This document shows, piece after piece, positions 23,268-33,700 of a stretch of 64,000 nucleotides of DNA (the stretch's first letter is position 1; each line of letters begins with the position of its first letter). This DNA comes from Turritopsis dohrnii (Eukaryota > Cnidaria > Hydrozoa > Anthoathecata > Oceaniidae). The notes beneath the pieces are model-generated. The model did no database searches and had not been told where the DNA came from. It was given only the letters and a program-made list of their open reading frames with translations. The position numbers and the translations under genes are program-made. The stretch spans positions 1,116,001-1,180,000 of the forward strand of contig BQMF02000047.1 of assembly GCA_027922465.2 (NCBI GenBank), read 5' to 3'.

Positions 23268-24255
23268 TTATCCAAGTGCTCCTAAAACAAATGGTAATAA
23301 TGCAAAGATGTTACCACTGATAGCTCTAGCAACACCCTCTGGATCCCTTTCAACGAGGTCTTGGATGGCTTGCCCAACGATAGGGATGCCTTTCAAAAAT
23401 CCAAGTCCTGATAAGAACTTTAACTTTTCCGTCAATGCTATAAGACAAGAAAACGATCAAATTTCTAACAGATAGAATAACTGGTTTAAATTTCTTTCTT
23501 GCATTCAAAAGCAAAAAAAGAAGGTTAATTGTTTGCAATGAATATTGACTTACCTCTTTCAAGAAAAACCTTGTCCAAACCACCAGGAAGTTGTCTTCGT
23601 TCACGTACCTCTTCGTCGAAATCGTTCATGACTTGCTCATCAATCGCATCGAAATCCTTGCAAACCTTAAAGCATACAAACGTATCTTTACGATTTTGAT
23701 TTGAAATTTTGTTGATCCATAGTGGAAGGAAAACGAATATTTAATTTCTTTATAATTGTTGCAACTTCGGCATTTACAGTCGATTCTCGAAAGCTCCTAC
23801 TTTCGATTTCTCGCACTCCTCGACAACTCGAACTTTTTTTATCGATTCCCTTGACATAATAGTTAGTGTAATTTCTACTAATTTCAACTCTCGATAACTC
23901 GAACTATTTTTTTGGTCCCCTGATTGCTCGAGTTTTCGAGATGCCAACTGTATTGAACTTGTCAAAGAAACATTGAACGAATTTTTTTCAAATCTGAAAT
24001 GATAGGATATTTGCTATATTCTATAAAGACGATTTAAAGAATTCGTTCTCATCTGGATGAGATATCATACCTTAGCTGAGAAAACTTCATCACATGACAT
24101 TTCCTTTTCCACAGGTATGGTCCAGGCTTGTGCAAGAAGCACAACTCCAATAATGACGAAAAGAGATTTCACTAATATGGAAAAAAAATGTTTTGAAATA
24201 AAAATTGTAGTAATAAATGAAAAATGAGTAATAAATGAAAAATGAAGAACTTGCT
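23268..24255 (-). CDS. Secreted peptide precursor, paralogue B (4 exons, 127 residues)
   Basis: This is the paralogue of the gene at 11995-14134, of unknown function. Exons (minus): start-codon A at 24255, 24071-24171, 23554-23665 and 23268-23437 to TAA, with the same intron positions and phases. Intron 1 has a GC donor (GCAAGT) where paralogue A has GTAAGT. The signal peptide MKSLFVIIGVVLLAQA is followed by TIPVEKEMSCDEVFSAKVCK, an acidic run (FDAIDEQVMNDFDEE), RERR, then QLPGGLDK directly joined to the C-terminal block (LTEKLKFLSGLGFLKG, ERDPEGVARAISGNIF) ending LGALG. It lacks the PPGGPDVG insert. After RERR the new N-terminus would be Gln, able to cyclise; the final Gly could be an amidation donor. 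The mature part has balanced charge and a strongly hydrophobic end, suggesting membrane interaction (inference). Confidence 0.85.
23777..23950. mobile_element. Mariner/Tigger-type MITE in intron 2 of peptide gene B
   Basis: Inverted ends CAGTCGATTCTCGA and TTTTCGAGATGCCAACTG are flanked by TA on both sides (23775-23776 and 23951-23952). The interior repeats ACTCGAAC words. The length of 174 bp is typical of this class. Confidence 0.8.
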
Positions 24256-24337
24256 TTTCCTTTACTTTTTCCTTGCACGATTTGTACGTGTTGAAAACAC
24301 TGCTCAGCTGAATGAGTGTAACTCGAGAACTCCTCTA

Positions 24338-24345
24338 CTTTTATA
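24338..24345 (-). promoter_or_regulatory. TATA box of peptide gene B
   Basis: TATAAAAG on the minus strand stands at the same distance from the first donor as in paralogue A. GAGTTCTC and ACTCATT are conserved just downstream, where transcription should start. Confidence 0.75.
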
Positions 24346-24832
24346 GAGAAATAAAGCTGAGAAAAATATTTGCGTAGTCAGCTCCTGACTAAATGAAAAT
24401 TGCTTAAATGCAAGTTTACCCAGAAACATGAAATAAATTTTATTGTTGAAGTTAATGCGTAATTAAATTTGTCCCAAACATCCCAAATATTTAATCACAT
24501 TTAACTTAAAGTAATTGAGGGTTCTAAACAGATTTAAACAGGCATCGATTGTTTGTTTCATATCAATAATAAAGATGAAAACGTTTGAACAGATCAAATA
24601 ATTAAATTAATAAATAAATTTGCTGCATACAGAAAAAAATGAAAAAGTGCAAGACATGTGTAGCTAATATGTACTTTTTTCCTGTTGAATTTAATGTGAA
24701 TGCCTAATGACAGTTCAGTACACCTTTCCTGAATTTCTGTTTAAATGTCGAGTTAATGCTTAGTTTATCAAGTTTAAACTTGTTTCTATGTATTTTATTG
24801 TTTTTCTAATTTAATAATGTTTTCAGTAAAGC

Positions 24833-25496
24833 TTAGGTCAAACGTGTCCAACATTTCATCCAACATTTTCATCATCGTGTTGGACGTTGGTTGGATGAAT
24901 GTTGGATGGAAGTTGGATGAAAATTTCGTGCCGGTCAAACGATCATGCAACATTTCATGGAACATCTATATGTTCATTCATTCTCTCCTTCTATAAAAAC
25001 AAAACATGTCCATTCATTCTCTCAAACTCAAGATGGGTGTTATTTTATCTGAACGTTTGGACTCTCTGACGACGAAAGGCCATGCCGGGGAAAAACCAGA
25101 GAATGGATGGAAAAGAAGGAGCAAGTTGGGAGCAGCTTTTTCCCTTTCTTGTTTTGGTATTTTTTGAAGGCTTTCCCTAACAGAATTGACGCTGTCAGCT
25201 GAGCTATCGCTCACCGTGGCTTCTTCTTTGTTGCTCATCTTTGCACTGAAACTCGTGATGTGATTTGACATACAAAAATGCGGTCTTATCTATTGAAATT
25301 CGAGCGTTTTAATAGTCGAAATGACATTTATTTACTATAGAATGACTTCATTTTCACATAGTGTTGGATGAAAAAGTGGTCAAACGCATCCAACACGAAA
25401 AATGTGTTCGATGAAGCCGTAAATGTTGGATGAAAAGTTTGATCCAACACCGAAAATTTTCGATGTTGGATGAAATGTTGGACACGTTTGACCTAA
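24833..25496. mobile_element. Harbinger-derived MITE
   Basis: The ends TTAGGTCAAACGTGTCCAAC and its mirror copy at the right are perfect inverted repeats, followed by the same TTTCATCCAACAT words as the two Harbinger elements in this window. The minus-strand frame 25271-25014 (MSNKEEATVSDSSADS within it) resembles the Ser/Asp-rich start of the Harbinger companion protein, so the MITE is probably a deleted autonomous element. TTA on the left and TAA on the right are not a clean target duplication. Confidence 0.8.
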
Positions 25497-25506
25497 GTTT
25501 AAGTAA

Positions 25507-26026
25507 AGCCTGGTTTTCACTGATCGTCTTAACGCTTAAAACGCAGCGATCTTAAGCCTTAAAATACATTTTCTATTTTGTAGTGAAAACGACCTTAAAA
25601 CAATCATTGATATTAGGGTTTAAAACAGTGATTTAACCAATAAAATAGATAACAAAAATTATTGATCGAAACTGTTTTAATACAGATATCAAAAACATCA
25701 TTTCCATTATCCATTGTTCGTCCTAAATTACAGCGTCAGAAGACTCATCTCCGCGAACCAATATCACCATTTTTTTCAATTGACGTAACTCATTCAAACA
25801 ATTAAATATTTTAAGCGTTAAGACAAAAACATCAAAAAATTTTGATATTTTGTTTTAAGGCTTAAAATATATTTTTAGCCTTAAGACTGTTCATTTTGTG
25901 TTCACACATGAGCAACAACTCTCTTAAAACACTAAAAGTTTTGATATTTGTCGTAAGTCTTAAAACTGTGTTAAGGCTTAAGATCGTTGCGTTTTAAGCG
26001 TTAAAACGATCAGTGAAAACCAGGCT
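25507..26026. mobile_element. MITE with 56-58 bp inverted ends and TAA duplication
   Basis: Both ends begin AGCCTGGTTTTCACTGATCG and stay inverted-repetitive for about 56 bases with two mismatches. TAA stands outside on each side (25504-25506 and 26027-26029). The interior is AT-rich and repeats CTTAAAA/TTTTAAG words. A solo end of a related family (AGCCTGGTTCAGACC) occurs at about 37748. Confidence 0.88.
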
Positions 26027-26029
26027 TAA

Positions 26030-26904
26030 TAGTTACTCGTTTTTTCAGTTCCCCCAGTCGAATAATTAGGTTACTTGCACGTTTTTCTTTTCTACCCTAA
26101 ATGACTTAACTCTCCTCCACAAATTTTGACTGACCTCTGGCTACGCCTCTGGAGGAAGTCAGGAGGCGATATGATTGTTTATGGAACACAACCAGTATGG
26201 ATTTCAAGCGTCACCGTTAATCTCCCACAAGGCCCAATTGCTTCACGTTTGGCTGAAGACTTTGTTATTGCTGGAGCAACTTATCGCAACAGCAACAGCT
26301 GCTCATATTTTGTTGGTGCCATTCTGAAAAACTTAAAAAATTACTCTTCATCATGTAACTTCGTATCTTTAACTAACAAATTGAATGCACCTTTAGTTTT
26401 TCTTTCCTGAGCTGCCTAACCCACATTCTTTTTCTATACCTACAATTCTTTTTTTCCTTTAAATTAATCCATAATAACAGATACAAAGTTCTTCTGCTGT
26501 GCTTACTTAGAAAAGTCGCCATATTTGTTTATGTTCTGAATTCATTTTCCCGCGGACTTTTTTGAGTGGAAATCACTGATTTTGAGCATAATATCGTTAT
26601 CTACCTTTACTTTAGAGAGTGATTTTGTTCAAATTCTTCATGGGAGCGTGTGATATCACGAAGAGCTTATTTGTATTAGTATACAACAGTGGAATCTCTT
26701 TATCTCGACTACCCTCCATCTCGAATATCTCTCTATCTCGAACATAAATCTCGGTCCCTATGTCAGTTTTTATGCCTTTGGAGAGATCATTTTCGAAGTT
26801 CGAAACCGGTAATTTAATTTCTTGAACTACTTCCAAAAATTCCACTAACAAATGCGAAATGAATTGATTCACCAACTAACTAAATCATAACTTACTTATT
26901 AACT
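26030..26904. other. Intergenic with a mariner-type half end
   Basis: No gene is supported. At about 26687-26756 a sequence like one end of a mariner/Tigger MITE (CAGTGGAATCTCTTTATCTCGA) stands alone; its partner end is not found. Confidence 0.45.
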
Positions 26905-26972
26905 AACATGTAGCTTTAGCTAAAAGTGCCCCCGCGTTCAAGCTTTCCAATTTGTACACACAGCAAGCTATA

Positions 26973-27512
26973 CCTTATCGGCCCTTTTTACGCCGGCCTT
27001 AATGTGGCGTTAATCTTGGTGCGCGGCGTTAAAAGGGCCGGCGTAAAAAGGGCCAAAAAAATGGAAATTTTTCAAAAAATCGGCGTTATTTTTTAAAGTT
27101 GAAATTTAGATTTGAAAAAATGAAACAAACTTTAGATGTGAAAGAACTCTTTGGAGACAATGAAGAGTCGGATGAAGGGGAAGTTGAAGCAGAAATAGAG
27201 GTAGAATCAGATGACGATGAGGGAATTAGAGAAAATAATGAAAGCATTGAAAAAGAGGACGAAATAACTGTAATAGATTAAGTCTTACGATGTATTAGAT
27301 GATATATATTCGAAGACATTTGTAGTATAGGTTAAAATTTGAACAGAAAAAGTGAAAAATAGTGCTTAAAAATTTTTTTTTTCTTTTTTACTTTTGAGGC
27401 GTAAATAACGGCCCTAAGTGGCGTTAAGGCAAAATCTTGGGGTGGCGGAATAAGGGCCGGCGTAAAAAGGGCCGGCGTTAAATTAGGGCCGGCCTAAAAA
27501 GGGCCGACAAGG
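26973..27512. mobile_element. Short pogo-like element with GGCCGGCG termini
   Basis: The ends CCTTATCGGCCCTTTTTACG and its near-mirror (…AAAAAGGGCCGACAAGG) are flanked by TA (26971-26972 and 27513-27514). The uninterrupted sequence AAGCTATACATTAA at 12661 preserves the empty site and proves the TA duplication. GGGCCGGCG words are reiterated near both ends. Only a short acidic frame is encoded. Confidence 0.88.
27120..27281 (+). CDS. Short acidic open frame in pogo-like element
   Basis: The ATG at 27120 opens 53 residues: MKQTLDVKELFGDNEESDEG followed by a nearly continuous Glu/Asp stretch, ending EDEITVID. It matches in composition, length and position the acidic frame at 9303-9524. I infer it is the leftover acidic tail of a deleted transposase; no catalytic part remains. 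Confidence 0.45.
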   Translation: MKQTLDVKELFGDNEESDEGEVEAEIEVESDDDEGIRENNESIEKEDEITVID

Positions 27513-27706
27513 TACATTAAAAAAGAAAACTTTCCGCCAAAACATATTGTAATTTAAGGATTTTTGTTTTGATTGATTTGGGGCCTGATAAGTGGCATAC
27601 TTTAAATTATTTCGACAAAGCCAGGCTTTAATGTATGTCAAGATACATAATATTTAAGATACAAATCCTGACGAAAGTGTTGAACAAAATCGAAACTGAC
27701 TTTCGT

Positions 27707-28837
27707 ACGATGGCCCAGAAGGGTCAAACTGCGCGCACGTCAAGAAATACTGCGCGCTTCCCTTTTACTGCGCGCTTCTCCCTTTTACTGCGCGCTCTTG
27801 TGTAACCTTACACTGCGCGCTGTCATCGACTATTCTGCGCGCTCTTCATAATACTGCGCGCTTCCCTACGACCACACTACTACGACCATATCAAAATTCG
27901 TGTTTTCGAATGGTGTGATTAAAGGAAAAATGTGTGATTTTTTAATTAGTCCATTTGACAGAAATATGTTTACATAACGCAAAAATTTTAAATATTCAAA
28001 ATGAGTTCTAGAAATTGAACTTTGTTGTAAAAACGTAGCTCCATTTACAACACGAGTTAAGTTTGACTTATGTGTTTTACACTAGTAATCACAAGACATA
28101 GAGTAAAACACGCTTTGTTTTTTTTAGTCAAATAAAGTATTTTCAGAGTTATTTTCAATTTCTCTAAAACATCGTTTTCCATTTTTTTCCTTTCCAACTG
28201 TTCAAAATTAAAAGATACAAAAAAATAATATATTTTTAGATCTATCCTTCAGCTTCTCAGTAAGAGCGCTTTATTGGTTTTGTAAATGGAAATCAAACGT
28301 AAGTGGCTCTGACATGAAAAATGAACACTGAAAAAAGAGCTTTAAATACAATTTTTAATCAATTTCTATTGTATTATCTCCTTGGTTAAATGTACCTTCA
28401 CATTTCTTGAGGCAATGAAGAAAATGAGGATTAGGAAGGCAAGGGAAAGTGACGGAAATATTTTTGATTTTATATTACATAAATAGTTGTTTTGAGAAGA
28501 TAAAGAAGTAGACCATCTCCAAATTGTGCTCAAAATTTGAAATTTTTCAAAATTACCTTTTTTCGTTTATCCGTGAAATTGAATTAACTCAAAATTTCAT
28601 CCACTTAAGGTATTATGAAATAAATTGCTCTTGGGATAAGAGAAGCGCGCAGTAATACGAAGAGCACGCAGTGTCACGAAGAGCGCGCAGTATTACGAAG
28701 AGCGCGCAGAAAGGTCGATGACAGCGCGCAGTATAAGTTTACACAAGAGCGCGCAGTAAAAGGGAGAAGCGCGCAGTAAAAGGGAAGCGCGCAGTATTTC
28801 TTGACGTGCGCGCAGTTTGACCCTTCTGGGCCATCGT
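27707..28837. mobile_element. MITE with reiterated ACTGCGCGC in both ends
   Basis: The inverted ends begin ACGATGGCCCAGAAGGGTCA and extend about 160 bp, each carrying six or more copies of ACTGCGCGCTYTT. The duplicated flank ACTTTCG (27699-27705 and 28838-28844) agrees with a 7-8 bp target, as in hAT- or P-like elements. A related unoccupied sequence at about 13690 (GACATTCGCCT) shows the pre-insertion state. The interior is AT-rich without coding frames. Confidence 0.88.
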
Positions 28838-28890
28838 ACTTTCGCCTGTCTCGCTTACGCTCGCTGCGGAGGGCAATTACACAGTTTGGA

Positions 28891-29486
28891 AACGGACGTC
28901 GGAGATAACCGGCCGGACATCTCGTTTCCAAACTCACGATAGGATGTCCAAATCTGTCACGGTACAATTAATTATCTATTACAAGACGCTAAGCGGGGCC
29001 GTCAGAAAAAGATCAGATTTTATTACATAAAAGGACTTTAACATTTAAAGTTATTGCTAAGATAGTTGCTACACTTGAATCGAAAGAAAAGTTTTCTTAA
29101 AAAATTTTCGACGCATACTTTGGCGCGTTCTTGCACTTCTTTAGTTATAATCAACCTAAAAGGAATAGTAGGACGGACATGTTCATAAATTTTTCTATAT
29201 TATATGTTGTTGACCCCATTTTATAACTGTCAAACCAGTCAGTGAAACTATCATCGGCTAGGAGTAGACGATCATTGTCAAAGTGCAAAGAAAAAATTTT
29301 CTTTCTGACACAAATGGAAAAACATCATCAGTCACGTCAAAAACTACGATTTTTTTCTTAAAAATTCAGATAAAGTTTTGGAAATCTCAATTGGAAAAGT
29401 ACATTATTATATACTAGATCCAGTTGAGTAGGGGGCTGCTTAAAGGTTCCTATAATTTCTGATTAACACCCTGAAAGTGTATATAG
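28891..29486. other. Intergenic, no gene seen
   Basis: AT-rich DNA without supported features. Confidence 0.4.
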
Positions 29487-30472
29487 CCCTTATGATAGTA
29501 AGGTATACATTAGGTTTACCTCAGGTATACCTAACATGTACCTTTGACACATACAGCATAAAAAAATGTACCTGAACTGTACCTTAAAATTCAGGTATAT
29601 ACATAAAAGATACATCAAGCAAACTACCTAATGTGCACCTACTATATATGTACCTAAAATGTACCTCAAGATCAGGTATATACATTATAGGTACAAAAAG
29701 CCGCAAAACTAAAGTGTACCTACTATATGAACCTAAATCGTACCTCAAGATCAGGTACAATATGGGTACAAAAAGCCACATACCTATATGTACCTACTAT
29801 GCACCTAAAATATATACCTCGAGATCAGGTATACAACGTGAAAACTTTGCGTGCAATAGCAATAAATTTAACACCTAAAATGTATATACCTAATGTGTAC
29901 CTAAAATATACCTTCAGGTCATATTAGGTATTAAGTATTAAGGTATTAATAGGACAACAAATCCAAAGTCGTTCATTTTTTTTTTGATAAGGATCCAGGA
30001 ATACTTGTTATTGAACGCTTGAAGGTTTGGTGAATTTCAGGTACAGTTATTAAGAATACCTTAACTTAAGGTATTCTTAAACAGTCCAAAATTAACCTTT
30101 TAATAATGTACCCAATACTTTCAATGTACCCGAACAAAACATTAAATGTACCCAAACTGTACCTGGGTCAATTTTTAAGAAATCTGAGGTTTGGCGAACG
30201 CTGTACCACAAATGTACTCTTGGTGTACCTGAGATATACCTTCATTAATATACCTTAGATACCACATGTCCTAAATTAGGCCTATTTATGTACATTTGAG
30301 GTACAGTTCAGGTACATTGATCTAAATGAAAGGTTTGCACATAATAATACCTATAACATACCGGAGCTGTACCTGAGGTATACCTGAGGTACAATCATGT
30401 GTCATTGTTCAAAAAAGGTATACCTAAAAAAAAGTATATATATGCCTAAGGTATACCTCATTATCATAAGGG
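29487..30472. mobile_element. Element composed almost entirely of GTACCT/AGGTAC words
   Basis: The ends CCCTTATGATAGTAAGGTAT and its mirror (ATACCTCATTATCATAAGGG) define a unit of 986 bp. Inside, TGTACCT, GGTATAC and AGGTACA recur dozens of times in both orientations at irregular 10-25 base intervals. Left-half and right-half words tend to face each other, so a long imperfect fold-back is possible. It has no real coding frame. Confidence 0.7.
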
Positions 30473-30755
30473 TATATGTATATATTACATTTGCATGAAA
30501 TGAAATGAAATTTCATAGGTTATTAATGGTTAATGGTTATAATGGTTATATGGTTATATATATTTCTTATAATTTCATATTATGTATCAAAAATTTATTT
30601 AAAGCTGAGGGTAAAAGGATATAGTTGTTGTTTATTTGCTTTAGTATATTTTATACTTGTCAGAATTTGCAGAATTAAGAAGAAAGATGTTACAATCAAA
30701 TAGAATTCAGTTTTGCAAAAGTCAAAGATCATTTCTGAAAAGCTTTTATTTAAAA

Positions 30756-33700
30756 ATGATGTTGAAGTCTTTGGTTGCAAACCCATTTACCAGAGAATCG
30801 TTAAACTCAAGAGGTAAGGTTTTGGTATAATACGAAAAAGGGAAAATGTCTTTATTTGAATGAAAATAAAGTCAAATTATTGCTCTGGGGAGATGTGGAA
30901 TATGAGATATATAAAATTATAAAAATAGAAAAATGAAATGTATCAGTTGAATTCTAATAAACATAGTTTTAACTGCCTTGTGGTAGAGTGCTTGCTTCCT
31001 GTTTGGGAAGTCATGGGTTCAACCCCCGACCAAGTCATGCCAGCAACTATAACTGTGTGAATCACTCCTCTCTCCAGCACTCAGCAATACAATAATACAG
31101 CTTTTGTAGCCCAAATGCGGGCTTTAAATGCTTTAAATGTCCTTCGCAGGACTCTAATTGATAACAGTACCTTAAGGAACTGAAGAGGCTATCCTGGGTA
31201 AACATTCGTTAAAATAAAAAAAATAAAAAAACATAGAACATGATTGTTATATAATTTCTTTATGTAAAAGTTACAGGGAATTTGTTTTTTGTCAAAGATG
31301 GGGGTTGTCCTTTCTGAAAGTCTTTAATTTCATTATTTTATGATGCTTAATGTTTTCTTCAGCTCTTTCAACAATCTCAGAGCAAGAGATGAGTCAATTT
31401 CAAAAGTTTACTAATGAATGGTGGAGGCCTGGTGGTGAATACACTGCATTGCGAAAGTTGAATGAGTTACGTGTGCCTAGGATAAAACAGTTACTACTAA
31501 AAGACAGTGTTTCGTCCCAGCATTTTAGGCCATTAACTGGTTTTAAAGTTCTAGACGTTGGAAGTGGCGGAGGAATATTATCTGAGGTAAAATGTCATCT
31601 TTAATCTTGATCATGACCTTGTTAGCTTAAACAATTTATGAATTTCAAACATGTGCATAAAGGGTCATTCCACCTCAACTTAACAACTGGTCCCCAGGTG
31701 ACCCTCTCAGATTTTGGTAATTTTTTGCATATTTTGTTCATTTATTAAAGATTAGAAGATCCTGAAAATTTCAGGTCAAAATCTTAAGCGGTTGGAAAGT
31801 TATGTCTATTTGAAGTTGTCATGGTAAGAGTAATTTAACCTCAACGGGTGCCAAATTGAATTTTTTTGTCATTTTCAAGACTCAATAACTTTTTTTCTAC
31901 TTTAGATCACCCTCTGAAATTTAGGAAATGAATATAAACTCGAAAAGGCTATAGAAAATACCCAAATTGACATTTTCAAATCTTTCAGAAAATCCATAAT
32001 GGCAGCTTGAAAATTGAAAAAAAAAACGCAAAATTGAATTTCGGGCCATTTTTGAGAAGCAATTACACCAATATTACACTAACATATGTATTAAAACTTA
32101 TAAATATGATAAATATACTAGGAATACTACCAAAACACAAAAAAAACAAGAGATTTATGTGACTATGTCCAATTCTACAGGCATCTCAAATGTGACCCAG
32201 CAAAAAAAAATTGCAAACACATCAAATCTTAAGTGCGTAAAGCAATCAAAAAAGCTGACTTTTGATACTGATTTTAGGTATATTAAATAAAACTAGCTGA
32301 TATACGGTATGTAAGCTTAAAAATATGATAAATATACTATTAGCAGAATAATGGAAGCTGTTTTTTATTAGTATCCTAAAACTGAAGTCTTGGCTTAAAA
32401 GCAGAAATCAGTTGGTGTCAACTAAAATTGTATTGTAGAACTATCTTATCAAAACATTAAAATGCAAATAAATTTGAAAAGTAATAAAGCCAGAAAATTA
32501 AAAAATTGATTATTTAATTAAATCAGTGACAAGCTGTTTAAGATGGTTATATGAAAGGGAAGCTAGATCGATGTGTTTATAGGTAGATTAAATTTGTTTA
32601 CATTTTAATGGAATAATTCTACAATACATTTTTAGTTGCCAGTTGAAGTCAGTTTTTTGACATTTAAAGCCTATTATCTTAATTTATAAATAGTTATTTT
32701 TGTTTTTGTTTTTATTTTTAAGGGTTACAATTTTCATATTTTCCTAAACTATGGCCGAAGTGCTTTACATACTGAAGATTTAGTATCTGCGATTTTATTT
32801 GCTAATCATGTTTGAGATGCTTGTAGAATTGGAGATAGTCACATAAATCTCTTGTTTTTTTGTGTTTTGGTAGCATTCCTAGTATATTTATCATATTTAT
32901 AGGTTTTAATGCATATGTTAGTATAATATTGGTGTAATTGCTTCTCAAAAATGGCCCGAAATTCAATTTTTCGGGTTTTTTCAATTTTCAAGCTGCCATT
33001 ATGGATTTTCTGAAAGATTTGAAAATGTCAATTTGGGTATTTTCTATAGCCTTTTTGGGTTTATATTGATTTCCTGAATTTCAGATGGTGATCTAAAGTA
33101 GAAAAAAAGTTATTGAGTCTTAAAAATGGCAAAAATGAACAATTTTTTGACATTTCAAGCCTATTATCTCAATTTTAAATAGTTATTTTTGACTTTTTAT
33201 GATTTCTAAGGGTTACAATTTCCATATATTCCTATACCATGGTCAAAGTGCTTTACATACTGAAGATTTGATGTGTTTGTGACAAACGGTTCTGAAATTA
33301 TGGCATCTTCTACTTTGAAAAATCTCAAACGACCTCACAAAAATCCAATTTTTTCCATTTTTTACCAATATTGAACTTAAAAATTAGTCTAAAAACCATC
33401 TTGAATCCACTTTTTTTATTGGATAAGTGAATTACTAAGGATGTTGGGCTTTTCTGAGTTGAATTTTCATTTTTAAAAAATATTTCCCAAGTAGGTTTTT
33501 TTGATACTGAGTGGAATCCACATTTTCGCATTTTTTTGCTGGGTCACATTTGAGATGCCTGTAGAATTGGACATAGTCACATAAATCTCTTGTTTTTTTG
33601 TGTTTTGGTAGCATTCCTAGTATATTTATCATATTTATAGGTTTTAATGCATATGTTAGTATAATATTGGTGTAATTGCTTCTCAAAAATGGCCCGAAAT

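Larger units (their letters stand above)
26905..28890. repeat. Duplicate of intron 2 of peptide gene A, carrying two later insertions
   Basis: Segments 26905-26972 and 27513-27620 match 12596-12760 (AGCATGTAGCTTTAGCTAAA, CCCCCGCG.TCAAGC, GATTTGG..CCTGATA). Segments 27685-27706 and 28838-28880 match 13675-13755 (ATCG.AAACTGAC.TTCGCCT, CTCGCTTACGCTCGCTGCGG). Order and orientation agree. The two gaps are exactly the pogo-like element at 26973 and the MITE at 27707. No exon of the peptide gene is recognised here. Confidence 0.75.

Noticed and set aside
25014..25271. Independent small gene inside the Harbinger MITE
   Set aside because: The Ser/Asp-rich start resembles the Harbinger companion protein and the rest has no counterpart, so it is a deletion remnant.
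27733..28837. Regular GCGCGC units considered as a CRISPR-like array
   Set aside because: Spacing is irregular, the two blocks are inverted copies of each other, and the unit is bounded by terminal repeats and a target duplication. It is a MITE.
29584..29927. Tyr-rich open frames on both strands
   Set aside because: They arise from the reiterated GTACCT words.
30970..31040. Functional tRNA gene
   Set aside because: A- and B-box words are present, but no complete cloverleaf with paired acceptor stem is seen, and an A-rich-tailed body follows. It is a SINE head.
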